From contig NZ_JABUOU010000001.1 of the NCBI RefSeq assembly GCF_013344475.1, positions 1 through 64,000 on the forward strand: a stretch of 64,000 nt of DNA. Direction: 5' to 3'. The notes below the pieces were generated by a model. It worked only from the letters and a program-made list of their open reading frames with translations. It was not told the DNA's origin and did not search any database. Origin of the DNA: Martelella limonii (GTDB lineage: Bacteria; Pseudomonadota; Alphaproteobacteria; Rhizobiales; Rhizobiaceae). Both the position numbers and the translations under genes were made by a program. This document shows, piece by piece, positions 28,143 through 36,692 of the stretch; within the stretch, counting starts at the first letter, position 1; every line of letters begins with the position of its first letter.

Positions 28143-30095
28143 TTGCGCAACAAACTTTCAGTTCGCGTCTCATCTGTGGCTCTGGCCGTCGCGGTGTCCG
28201 CCGCCTTCGTGCCGAGTGCAGCCAACGCCCTGACGCTGATGGATATCTTGCGGGGCCGTCAGAAGGAATCGCAGCGCGCGCCGGTGGTCCAGCAGCCGCA
28301 GGTTCAGCAGAAGCAGGTTCAGCGCACATATTCAAAGCCCGCGCCTAAGGTTGCACCACCGAAATATTACACCTACCGCGCCGACGGAATGCGCACCATC
28401 AACATCGGCGAAATCCGCGATCCGGTGGTCACCGGCGCCATTACCCCCGTCAAGGTGATCGGCCCGACGCTGCCGCAGGCCGATACCGCCGAAGTCGCGG
28501 CCATCAACACCGACACGATGAATGACGCAGGCGTAACCGACACCACAGTCGCCATCCCGCAGGACGACCCGCGTCAGTATCTCTCTGACGCCAAGGTCAA
28601 GGCCGTGGACGATGTCGCCGCCGCGATCGAACAGTATTATTCCAATGGCGGCGAACTGATCTGGGTTGAGGACGGCAAGGTGTCGGACAAAGCCCGCGCC
28701 GCAATGGACACGCTCGCCAACGCCGACGCCTTCGGTCTCGATGCCAGCAATTACGTCGTGAAGCTGCCCGACCTCGCTCTTGCGGAAGACGATGACGCGG
28801 TGAAGGCCGCGCTCATGCAGTTCGAGCTCGCGCTTTCCGCCGAAGTGCTCTCCTACATGCAGGATGCCAAGCGCGGCCGCGTTGACCCGAACCGGATTTC
28901 GGAGTTCCACGATCTGAAGCGCAATCCCGTCGACCTGAAGGAAGGCATTGATGCGCTGGCAGACAGCCAGAACGTTGCCGGCCTGATCGAGGGCTACAAC
29001 CCGCAGAACGAGTTCTTCCGCGAACTGAAGGCGGAGCTTGCCACGCTGCGCGGCACGGAAGTCAAGGAAGAGCCGATCGTGTTCACCGGTCGCGTCTTCA
29101 TCAATCCGGGCCAGACCAACGAGAACGTGCCGAGCGTCGTGAAGGCGATCGAGCGCAAGGCCTCGCCGGAATTCCAGGTCGAGCATGCGGATGTCTTCGC
29201 CGCCTATGACGGCAGCGAGGTCTATTCGCCGGAACTGGTCGGTCTCGTGAAAGCTTTCCAGAAGTCTGCCGGCCTCCATGTCGACGGCGTTATCGGTCCG
29301 AACACGGTCAAGGCCTTCGATGTCGCTTCTGACGTCGATCACGAGCAGAAAGTGCTGGATTCGATGGAGCGGCTGCGCTGGTTGCCGGATGATTTCGGCC
29401 CGCGTTACGTCTTCATCAACCAGCCCGCCTACCGCGTCTACTATCATGACGACAATGGCGAGAGCTTCGACATGGGCGTTGTGGTGGGAAATCCCACCAA
29501 CCAGACCTATTTCTTCCGCGATGAGATCGAAACCGTCGAGTTCAATCCCTATTGGGGCATTCCGCGGTCGATCGTCGTCAACGAATATCTGCCGAAACTG
29601 CGTGCCAATCCGGGCTATTTCGACCAGATCGGTTACGAGGTGAGCTATAATGGCCGCCGGGTTTCGTCTTCCTCGGTCAACTGGGCGTCCGCACCGATGG
29701 TCGATGTCCGCCAGCCCCCTGGCGAGCGCAATGCGCTGGGCCAGCTTAAGATCCTGTTCCCGAACGCGCATGCGATCTACATGCATGACACGCCTCAGAA
29801 GAGCTATTTCGAGCGCGACATGCGGGCGCTCAGCCATGGTTGCGTGCGTCTGTCCGACCCGAACAAGATGGCGGCTGCGGTTCTCGGCGTGCCGGAAGCG
29901 GATATCGAGGCAAATATTGCGACCGGCCAGAACATGCCGGTGGATGTGCCGGAGAAATTCCCCGTCTATGTGGCCTATTTCACAGCCTGGCCGGACGCCG
30001 ATGGCAACATCCAGTATTATGACGATGTCTACGAGCGCGACATGTACCTGAAGCGCGCCATGGACGCCGAAAACGAAGCCCGCATGGGCAGCTGA
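28143..30095 (+). CDS. Large L,D-transpeptidase (YcbB/LdtD-like) with peptidoglycan-binding domain
   Basis: This 650-aa exported enzyme forms 3-3 cross-links in peptidoglycan, which dominate in many rhizobia. It begins at a TTG (28143) preceded by GGGGTAG; no in-frame ATG fits. The N-terminus is a Sec signal ending near SAANA. A proline/glutamine-rich linker follows, then an L,D-transpeptidase scaffold domain. A PG_binding_1 motif (LVKAFQKSAGLHVDGVIGPN) occurs at about residues 363-382. The YkuD domain ends with SHGCVRLSDP, where Cys567 is the nucleophile. The long N-terminal region places it in the YcbB class rather than the short ErfK class. Confidence 0.92.
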   Translation: MRNKLSVRVSSVALAVAVSAAFVPSAANALTLMDILRGRQKESQRAPVVQQPQVQQKQVQRTYSKPAPKVAPPKYYTYRADGMRTINIGEIRDPVVTGAITPVKVIGPTLPQADTAEVAAINTDTMNDAGVTDTTVAIPQDDPRQYLSDAKVKAVDDVAAAIEQYYSNGGELIWVEDGKVSDKARAAMDTLANADAFGLDASNYVVKLPDLALAEDDDAVKAALMQFELALSAEVLSYMQDAKRGRVDPNRISEFHDLKRNPVDLKEGIDALADSQNVAGLIEGYNPQNEFFRELKAELATLRGTEVKEEPIVFTGRVFINPGQTNENVPSVVKAIERKASPEFQVEHADVFAAYDGSEVYSPELVGLVKAFQKSAGLHVDGVIGPNTVKAFDVASDVDHEQKVLDSMERLRWLPDDFGPRYVFINQPAYRVYYHDDNGESFDMGVVVGNPTNQTYFFRDEIETVEFNPYWGIPRSIVVNEYLPKLRANPGYFDQIGYEVSYNGRRVSSSSVNWASAPMVDVRQPPGERNALGQLKILFPNAHAIYMHDTPQKSYFERDMRALSHGCVRLSDPNKMAAAVLGVPEADIEANIATGQNMPVDVPEKFPVYVAYFTAWPDADGNIQYYDDVYERDMYLKRAMDAENEARMGS

Positions 30096-30123
30096 TAGAC
30101 CCCTCGCAACGGGTCATCTGACA

Positions 30124-30162
30124 AGAAAGGCGCGTCCGCAAACCGGGCGCGCCTTTCTGTTT
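30124..30162. terminator. Terminator between L,D-transpeptidase gene and gph
   Basis: An 11-bp stem AGAAAGGCGCG (30124-30134) / CGCGCCTTTCT (30148-30158) is followed by GTTTCTG. It is symmetric in sequence, so it may serve both convergent genes. Confidence 0.8.
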
Positions 30163-30197
30163 CTGGAATGTCCTGTGGAAGCCGGCGAAAGGGCTCC

Positions 30198-30881
30198 TTA
30201 TCGCCCTGCGATCAGACCCTTTGCAAGCTCGGGCGTCAGGGCGTCATAATCATCGATCATCCGGTCTGCGCCCATCTCGGCGACCGGCCGGTCGGCGTAG
30301 CCGAAGGTAACGGCGATGGTGGCCGCGCCAGCGCCCTTGCCCGAATCAATGTCGTTGGAGCTGTCGCCGATCATGATCGTGGTCTCGGGATCGCCGCCTG
30401 CGCGGGCGATCGTCTCGCTGACATGGCGGGGATCGGGTTTGCGGAAATCGAACGTATCGCCGCCGGTGATGGTCGTGAAATGGGATTTCAATCCCAGCGC
30501 CTCGAGAAGCGGCAGCGTGAATGATTCGCGCTTGTTGGTGCAGACGGCCAGCGCAAAGCCAGCCTGCTGCAGCCGGTCGAGCGCCGCCGTGATGCCCGGA
30601 TAGGGCTTGCTCTCTCCCGGAATGTTCTCGAGATAGAAGGCGCTCAGCCGATCGAAGCAGGCCTTGTAGGTGGCCTCGTCGAGGGATTTGCCGCGGTGCT
30701 CGAACGCGCGTTGGATCATGATCTTCAAGCCGCGGCCGACGAGCCGGTTGGTATCCGCCACGCTGTAAGGGGCGAGCCCCTCGGGCGCGATCGCGTGGTT
30801 GAGGCTTGAAATCAGGTCGGGAGCGGTATCGATGAGCGTGCCGTCGAGATCGAATATGGCAAGCGGGGCAGGCATGGGCAC
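30198..30881 (-). CDS. gph: Phosphoglycolate phosphatase (HAD superfamily)
   Basis: This 227-aa HAD-IA phosphatase removes 2-phosphoglycolate formed during DNA repair or oxygenation reactions. Motif I is FDLDGTLIDTAPDL, motif II is LAVCTNKRE, the motif III Lys is in FRKPDPRHV, and motif IV is MIGDSSNDIDSGKGAGA. The cap insertion between motifs I and II is of the C1 type. The gene is divergent from rpiA, a common arrangement in Rhizobiaceae. A second Met at residue 3 may be the real start. Confidence 0.9.
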   Translation of the reverse strand: MPMPAPLAIFDLDGTLIDTAPDLISSLNHAIAPEGLAPYSVADTNRLVGRGLKIMIQRAFEHRGKSLDEATYKACFDRLSAFYLENIPGESKPYPGITAALDRLQQAGFALAVCTNKRESFTLPLLEALGLKSHFTTITGGDTFDFRKPDPRHVSETIARAGGDPETTIMIGDSSNDIDSGKGAGAATIAVTFGYADRPVAEMGADRMIDDYDALTPELAKGLIAGR

Positions 30882-31041
30882 GGTCCTTGGGTTGGTGTCG
30901 TATGGGCGGTGTGGGGCCGGTCATAGCCCGAGCCGCTGGCCGCTGCCAAGCATTTGGCGCGGGGAGGGCGCAAAAGGTCTTTTGTTTGACGCGCGTGGCG
31001 TGTAAACACCTTAACCGTTAGCCAAAAGGAGCATGTGACGC

Positions 31042-31740
31042 ATGGATGCGCGTCAATTGAAGGTAAAAGCCGCCGAGACCGCGCTGGAATATGTCGAGGA
31101 CGGCATGCGGCTGGGGATCGGAACTGGCAGCACGGCGCGCGAGTTCATCGCGCTGCTCGGCGAAAAGGTGGCCGCGGGGCTGAATGTCATAGGGGTTCCC
31201 ACCTCAGAGGCAACGGCACGGCACTGCCTGGAACTGGGCATCAAGCTCAATTCGCTGGACGAAACGCCCGAACTCGATCTCACGATCGACGGCGCCGACG
31301 AGATCGATCCATCGCTCAACCTCATCAAGGGCGGCGGCGGCGCGCTTCTGCGTGAAAAGATCGTCGCTTCCGCGTCGAAGTCGATGATCGTGATCGCGGA
31401 CGAGACCAAGGTGGTCGAAAAGCTCGGTGCGTTTCCGCTTCCGATCGAAGTCATGCCGTTCGGGCTTGGCGCCACGCGGCTTGCCATCGAGAGGGCGGCA
31501 TCGCGGCTCAATCTCACCGGCACGCTCGACCTTCGCCACTCCGGCGACGGCCCCTACACGACCGATGGCGGGCATTATATTCTCGATGCATCATTTGGCC
31601 GCATTCACGATGCAGAGGCATTGTCAGAGGCGCTTCACGCCATTGCTGGCGTCGTGGAGCACGGGCTGTTCATCGATATCGCGACACTGGCCATCGTTGC
31701 ATCCGATGGCGGCGTTCGTACACTCAAAGCAACTGAGTAG
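31042..31740 (+). CDS. rpiA: Ribose-5-phosphate isomerase A
   Basis: This 232-aa enzyme interconverts ribose 5-phosphate and ribulose 5-phosphate in the pentose phosphate pathway. It has the RpiA blocks [32 protein letters not shown] and [13 protein letters not shown] (with the catalytic Glu), and [11 protein letters not shown]. The ribosome site is AAAGGAG. It lies 13 bp upstream of the DUF2059 gene, so the two are probably co-transcribed. Confidence 0.97.
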   Translation: MDARQLKVKAAETALEYVEDGMRLGIGTGSTAREFIALLGEKVAAGLNVIGVPTSEATARHCLELGIKLNSLDETPELDLTIDGADEIDPSLNLIKGGGGALLREKIVASASKSMIVIADETKVVEKLGAFPLPIEVMPFGLGATRLAIERAASRLNLTGTLDLRHSGDGPYTTDGGHYILDASFGRIHDAEALSEALHAIAGVVEHGLFIDIATLAIVASDGGVRTLKATE

Positions 31741-31753
31741 ACAGGAGTCCTTT

Positions 31754-32302
31754 ATGAAAACGAAATCCAGGTTCGGCCTTTCCATGGCAATCGCGGCGAC
31801 TGTCGCGGGACTTGGCGCCTTCTCGGTTGCTCATGCGCAGGATATTACGCCTGAGCATGTGGCTGCCGCCAAGGGCACACTGCAGGCGCTCGGCATCAAC
31901 AACCAGTTTGACGAAATCCTGCCGAACCAGGCTGATCTCGTGCAGGCGCAGATGACGCAGGTCTATCCGAACTATCACTCGCTGATCGATGAGGTCGTCA
32001 CCGACACCGCGATCGCGCTTGCGCCGCGCCGCGCTGATCTGGAAAACGAAGGTGCCCAGATCTACGCCAACATCTTCAGCGAGGAAGAGTTGAACAAGCT
32101 GACTGAGTTCTACAGCTCGGATGTCGGCAAGAAGTTCATCCAGTACGGTCCGATCGCTGCCCGTCAGCTCGGCCAGGCCGGTGATATCTGGGCCCGCGGC
32201 ATTGCGCGCGATCTCAGCCAGCAGGCCCAGGACGAACTCAACAAGCGGATCGAAGAGCAGGGCGGCACGCCCGTTGAAGCTCCGGCCGCACCGGCGCAGT
32301 GA
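31754..32302 (+). CDS. Exported DUF2059-domain protein
   Basis: This 182-aa protein has a cleavable Sec signal (residues 1-25, ending SVAHAQ) and a DUF2059 domain marked by EEELNKLTEFYSSDVGKKFI. The C-terminus is charged and rich in Gln and Ala. It is presumably periplasmic and of unknown function. It sits between rpiA and gor, a recurrent rhizobial order. The ATG at 31754 with AGGAGT upstream is the start; a longer in-frame opening in the rpiA gene is a shadow. Confidence 0.88.
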   Translation: MKTKSRFGLSMAIAATVAGLGAFSVAHAQDITPEHVAAAKGTLQALGINNQFDEILPNQADLVQAQMTQVYPNYHSLIDEVVTDTAIALAPRRADLENEGAQIYANIFSEEELNKLTEFYSSDVGKKFIQYGPIAARQLGQAGDIWARGIARDLSQQAQDELNKRIEEQGGTPVEAPAAPAQ

Positions 32303-32341
32303 TCTGTCCGGCACGCTTTGCCGTCCGCAAAGCCTGATCTG

Positions 32342-32371
32342 AGCCCGCCGGTCCCGGCGGGCTTTTTTTTT
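32342..32371 (+). terminator. Rho-independent terminator after the DUF2059 gene
   Basis: A 9-bp stem AGCCCGCCG (32342-32350) / CGGCGGGCT (32355-32363) with a 4-nt loop is followed by a run of eight or more T. It ends the rpiA-DUF2059 unit before gor. Confidence 0.93.
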
Positions 32372-32433
32372 GGCCGAGAATCGCCATATTCAGCCCTACC
32401 TCAACTATCCAATCGCCTTAAGGAGCCTTCCCG

Positions 32434-33819
32434 ATGACCAGCTATGACTATGACCTGTTTGTAATCGGTGGCGGCTCAGGTGGCGTCCGTGCCGGTCGTG
32501 TGGCCGCAGGTCTCGGCAAGAAGGTCGGCATTGCCGAGGAATACCGCTTCGGTGGCACCTGCGTCATTCGCGGCTGCGTGCCGAAGAAGCTGTTCGTCTA
32601 TGCCTCGCAGTTCCCCGAGCATTTCGAGGATGCTGCCGGTTACGGCTATACGGTGGGCGAAAGCCGCTTTTCCTGGCCGGACCTGATTGCCGCCAAGGAC
32701 AAGGAAATTGCCCGCCTTGAAGGGCTCTATCGCAAGGGTCTCGACAGCAATGGTGCCGAGATGTTCGATACCCGCGCCGAGATCGTCGGTCCGCACCGGG
32801 TTCTGCTGAAGGCATCCGGAAAGGAAGTGACGGCGGAAAAGATCGTGATCGCGGTCGGCGGTACGCCCAATCCGCATGTGGAGATTCCCGGGTCGGAGCA
32901 CTGCATTTCCTCCAACGAGGCGTTTCACCTTGAAGAGCTGCCGAAGGCGATCGTGATTGCGGGCGGCGGCTATATCGCCGTCGAATTCGCCAATATCTTC
33001 AATGGCCTCGGCGTTGAAACGACACTGATCTATCGCGGCCCCGAAATCCTGCGCGGCTTCGACAACGACATGCGCGTCAATCTCAGGGAAGCCATGGAGA
33101 AGAAGGGCATCCGCGTTCTGCTGAACGATGTGATCGCAAGCGTCTCCAAGACCGGCGAGGGCCTTTCGGTCAAGACCGACAGGGGCCACGAACTTGCCGC
33201 AAGCCAGGTGATGCTGGCGCTCGGTCGCACGCCGAACACTGGCAGTCTCGGCCTCGAAACCGTTGGCGTCGAGACCGACAAGAGCGGCGCCATTGTCGTC
33301 GACGATTATTCGCGGACCAATGTCGATCATATCTGGGCGCTGGGCGATGTCACCGATCGTGTCCAGCTCACCCCGGTGGCGATCCACGAGGCGATGTGCT
33401 TCATCGAGACGGAGTACAAGAACAACCCGACCAAGCCTGATCACGATCTGATCGCGACGGCGGTGTTCTCGCAGCCCGAGATCGGCACGGTCGGTCTTTC
33501 CGAAGAGGTTGCGGCGGAACGGTTCGAGGAACTCGAAGTCTATCTCGCGAAATTCCGGCCGATGAAGGCGACGCTTTCGGGCCGTGAGGAGCGCACCGTG
33601 ATGAAGATCATCGTCAATGCCGCCGATCGCAAGGTTCTCGGCGTTCATATCCTCGGCCATGAGGCCGGTGAAATGGCGCAGCTTGTCGGCATCGCGCTCA
33701 AGGCCGGCGCCACCAAGGATGATTTCGACCGCACCATGGCCGTGCATCCGACGGCATCCGAGGAACTGGTGACCATGTACCAGCCGACCTACCGGGTGAA
33801 AAGCGGCGCGCGCGTCTAG
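32434..33819 (+). CDS. gor: Glutathione-disulfide reductase
   Basis: This 461-aa FAD-dependent disulfide reductase regenerates glutathione using NADPH. The FAD-binding GGGSGG starts at residue 12. The redox pair Cys43 and Cys48 is in GGTCVIRGCVPKK, an NADPH-binding GGGYIAVEFANIF follows, and the C-terminal His438-Glu443 pair is in HPTASEE. This pattern separates it from lipoamide and mercuric reductases. It has its own terminator-defined start after rpiA-DUF2059. Confidence 0.95.
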   Translation: MTSYDYDLFVIGGGSGGVRAGRVAAGLGKKVGIAEEYRFGGTCVIRGCVPKKLFVYASQFPEHFEDAAGYGYTVGESRFSWPDLIAAKDKEIARLEGLYRKGLDSNGAEMFDTRAEIVGPHRVLLKASGKEVTAEKIVIAVGGTPNPHVEIPGSEHCISSNEAFHLEELPKAIVIAGGGYIAVEFANIFNGLGVETTLIYRGPEILRGFDNDMRVNLREAMEKKGIRVLLNDVIASVSKTGEGLSVKTDRGHELAASQVMLALGRTPNTGSLGLETVGVETDKSGAIVVDDYSRTNVDHIWALGDVTDRVQLTPVAIHEAMCFIETEYKNNPTKPDHDLIATAVFSQPEIGTVGLSEEVAAERFEELEVYLAKFRPMKATLSGREERTVMKIIVNAADRKVLGVHILGHEAGEMAQLVGIALKAGATKDDFDRTMAVHPTASEELVTMYQPTYRVKSGARV

Positions 33820-33965
33820 CGCCGCCGTCCTCTCAGGATCGTGCCGATCAGGCGGGCCATCCATTGGTGGCCCTGCCATTCGGCGCCTTCCAGAGGATCA
33901 GCAAGGGGATGAGCGACGCGCTCATGGCGGCGGGCTACGACGGTAAGTGTGATCCAGTCCAGCAT
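33816..33965 (-). CDS. Small basic protein of 49 aa, unknown function
   Basis: This minus-strand ORF of 49 codons begins at 33963-33965, preceded by a strong ribosome site (GGAGAGAAT). It ends at 33816, overlapping the gor stop codon by a few bases. The product begins MLDWITLTVVARRHE, has a Trp-rich middle (EWQGHQWMARLIG) and a basic tail (RGRRR). It fills the gap between gor and the LysR gene. Family unknown to me. The case rests on the ribosome site, gap filling and amphipathic composition, so it is moderately supported. Confidence 0.5.
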   Translation of the reverse strand: MLDWITLTVVARRHERVAHPLADPLEGAEWQGHQWMARLIGTILRGRRR

Positions 33966-34115
33966 GCTATTCTCTCCAGCATCTCGATAGCCGGAAGCTA
34001 GTGGGCGTGCGATTGCGGCTGTAGAGCCGCGAATGAAAGGTCCGTTTCATCCGTGAACGGTTCGCGCGGGCAGGGCGCGGCGCTATAGGATGGTCGTTTG
34101 AAGACGGAGATACCG

Positions 34116-34997
34116 ATGGCCGAGGCAAGCTGGGACGATCTGCAGCTATTTCATGTGGTGGCGGAGGCCGGCGGTCTCAGCGGCGCTGCAGAGCGCACCG
34201 GCATTTCCGCCCCGACCATCGGCCGGCGCATGCTGGCGCTGGAGCGCACGCTGGGGCGGTCGCTGTTCGTGCGCTCGCAGCGCGGCTACCAGCTTGCCCA
34301 TGACGGGCAGGAGCTGTTCAGGCGGGTGACGGCCATGCGCGAGGTGGCAAGCGGCATTGCCGTCTGGCATGCGGATGCCTTCGCGCTGCCGTTCGTTTCG
34401 ATTGCCACCGACTGCTGGCTCTCGCCCTTGATCGCCGACAATCTCGAAAGCCTGCGCTCGCGGGATGATCCGTTCCGCATCTGCTGCAGCTCGGAGGGCG
34501 AGTCCGCCGACCTGACCTTCCGCGCGGCGGATGTGGTCGTGCTATCAAAGCGGCCTGAAAGCGGCAATGTCGCGGTTTTGCCATCGGTGGAGATGGCCTA
34601 TGCGGTCTACCGGCCGAAAGCTGCGGCCGGGCAGGCGCTGCCGTGGATCTCGATCGGAACGGCAGCGGCACGTGAGCCGCGTGATCGCTATGTCTTCGAG
34701 AATTTCGAGGGCGGCATCATGACATGGACCGAGGATCGCCATCTCCTGCCCCGGCTCGTGCTCTCGGGCGTTGGCCGCGCGGTGCTGCCGGTGTGGGTGG
34801 GCGATGGTCTGACGGAGCTGGAACGGGAAGGCGAGGTGATCGCCGAACTGACGCATCCGCTCTTCATTGTCGCACATGATGACGACCGCCATCGCCGTGA
34901 GGTGCGGCTCACCATCGAACGGTTGGCGGCGCTGCTGAAAAACAACGCCGCCCGGCTGGCAGGCAAGGCCGGCAGCGACGGCGCGGGTATACAATAG
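34116..34997 (+). CDS. LysR-family transcriptional regulator
   Basis: This 293-aa regulator has an N-terminal winged helix (residues ~5-65: WDDLQLFHVVAEAGGLSGAA then ISAPTIGRRMLALERTLG) and a shorter-than-usual effector domain. The ATG at 34116 has a good ribosome site (ACGGAGA); a TTG 18 bp upstream is less likely. Its target cannot be read. It is preceded on the opposite strand by the small ORF and followed by the DAHP synthase gene, with no clear divergent partner. Confidence 0.87.
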   Translation: MAEASWDDLQLFHVVAEAGGLSGAAERTGISAPTIGRRMLALERTLGRSLFVRSQRGYQLAHDGQELFRRVTAMREVASGIAVWHADAFALPFVSIATDCWLSPLIADNLESLRSRDDPFRICCSSEGESADLTFRAADVVVLSKRPESGNVAVLPSVEMAYAVYRPKAAAGQALPWISIGTAAAREPRDRYVFENFEGGIMTWTEDRHLLPRLVLSGVGRAVLPVWVGDGLTELEREGEVIAELTHPLFIVAHDDDRHRREVRLTIERLAALLKNNAARLAGKAGSDGAGIQ

Positions 34998-35081
34998 GGC
35001 GAGAAGAGGCTATAAGCGCGCCAAAAATCGGGAGAGAGCAGGTCGGGCGAAAGCCCGGGCGGGCAAGGACAGGTGACAACA

Positions 35082-36461
35082 ATGACGAGTGCGAAGAACT
35101 GGACACCCGGAAGCTGGCGCAAGAAGCCGATCCTTCAGGTGCCGGAATATCCGGATGAGGCCAAACTGGCAGAGGCGGAAGCGGCGCTTGCGAGCTATCC
35201 GCCGCTGGTCTTTGCCGGCGAAGCCCGCCGTCTGAAACGCGCCCTTGGCGAAGTGGCCGAAGGCCGTGGTTTCCTGCTCCAGGGCGGCGACTGCGCCGAG
35301 AGCTTTGCCGAGCACGGCGCCGACACGATCCGCGATTTCTTCCGCGCCTTCCTGCAGATGGCCGTGGTACTGACCTTTGGCGCCCAGCAGCCGGTGGTCA
35401 AGGTTGGCCGCATCGCCGGCCAGTTTGCCAAGCCGCGTTCGAGCTCCAATGAAACCGTCGATGGCGTCACCCTGCCGAGCTATCGCGGCGACATCATCAA
35501 CGGCATCGATTTCACGGAAGAGGCGCGCATTCCCGATCCGCAGCGCCAGCTGATGGCCTATCGCCAGTCGGCGGCAACGCTGAATCTGCTGCGCGCCTTC
35601 GCCATGGGCGGTTATGCCAATCTGGAAAACGTGCATCAGTGGATGCTCGGCTTCGTCAAGGACAGCCCGCAGGGCGAACGCTATCAGAAGCTTGCCGACC
35701 GGCTGTCGGAGACCATGTCGTTCATGCGTGCGATCGGTATCCGCGCGGAAAACAATCACGCGCTGTCGGAGACCGATTTCTTCACCAGTCACGAAGCCCT
35801 TCTGCTCGGCTATGAAGAGGCGCTGACCCGCGTTGATTCCACCTCCGGCGACTGGTATGCGACCTCCGGCCACATGATCTGGATCGGCGACCGGACGCGC
35901 CAGGCTGATCATGCCCATATCGAATATGCCCGTGGCATCAAGAACCCGCTCGGCCTCAAATGCGGTCCCTCGCTTGAAGAAGACGATCTGCTGCGGCTGA
36001 TCGATGCGCTGAACCCGGAAAACGAAGCGGGCCGTCTGACGCTGATCTGCCGCTTCGGCCACGACAAGGTGGCCGATCATCTTCCGCGCCTGATCCGTGC
36101 CGTCGAGCGCGAGGGCAAGAAGGTGGTCTGGTCCTGCGATCCGATGCATGGCAACACGATCACGCTCAACTCCTACAAGACCCGTCCCTTCGAGCGGATC
36201 CTGTCGGAGGTCGAGAGCTTCTTCCAGATCCATCGGGCGGAAGGCAGCTATCCGGGCGGCATCCATATCGAGATGACCGGCAAGGACGTGACGGAATGCA
36301 CCGGCGGCGCCTGGGCGCTGACCGGCGAAGACCTGCACGACCGCTACCACACCCATTGCGACCCGCGCCTCAACGCCGACCAGGCGCTGGAGCTCGCCTT
36401 CCTGCTCGCCGAACGCATGAAGACGGCCTACGAGGAAAAGAAGTTCGCGATCAACGGGTGA
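35082..36461 (+). CDS. Class II 3-deoxy-7-phosphoheptulonate (DAHP) synthase
   Basis: This 459-aa enzyme is the first step of the shikimate pathway, condensing phosphoenolpyruvate and erythrose 4-phosphate. Plant-like class II motifs are present: [50 protein letters not shown] and [18 protein letters not shown]. This class is common in rhizobia and actinobacteria. I chose the ATG at 35082 over the in-frame GTG at 35073. A terminator follows at 36488. Confidence 0.96.
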   Translation: MTSAKNWTPGSWRKKPILQVPEYPDEAKLAEAEAALASYPPLVFAGEARRLKRALGEVAEGRGFLLQGGDCAESFAEHGADTIRDFFRAFLQMAVVLTFGAQQPVVKVGRIAGQFAKPRSSSNETVDGVTLPSYRGDIINGIDFTEEARIPDPQRQLMAYRQSAATLNLLRAFAMGGYANLENVHQWMLGFVKDSPQGERYQKLADRLSETMSFMRAIGIRAENNHALSETDFFTSHEALLLGYEEALTRVDSTSGDWYATSGHMIWIGDRTRQADHAHIEYARGIKNPLGLKCGPSLEEDDLLRLIDALNPENEAGRLTLICRFGHDKVADHLPRLIRAVEREGKKVVWSCDPMHGNTITLNSYKTRPFERILSEVESFFQIHRAEGSYPGGIHIEMTGKDVTECTGGAWALTGEDLHDRYHTHCDPRLNADQALELAFLLAERMKTAYEEKKFAING

Positions 36462-36487
36462 GGATTGCCCGTTGAAAACCTGAATGC

Positions 36488-36526
36488 GAAAGGGGCGTGG
36501 ATTTTATCTGCGTCCCTTTCTTTTTT
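36488..36526 (+). terminator. Rho-independent terminator after DAHP synthase gene
   Basis: A stem GAAAGGGGCG (36488-36497) / CGTCCCTTTC (36511-36520), with one G-U pair and a loop of 13 nt, is followed by a run of six T. Confidence 0.85.
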
Positions 36527-36692
36527 CCGGCACCAGCTGCGCTACCTTTGAGAACGGGCGGGTGCTAGCCGTTGAGATGCTTTCGGCGTCCGATCAAGGC
36601 CTTGCGCGCTGCAAGCGAAGATTTGATTTTTAGACCAAAACATGGTGTCGATTGATCGCGCCCTGCCAGAATTGCCACAGACGGAATTGTTC

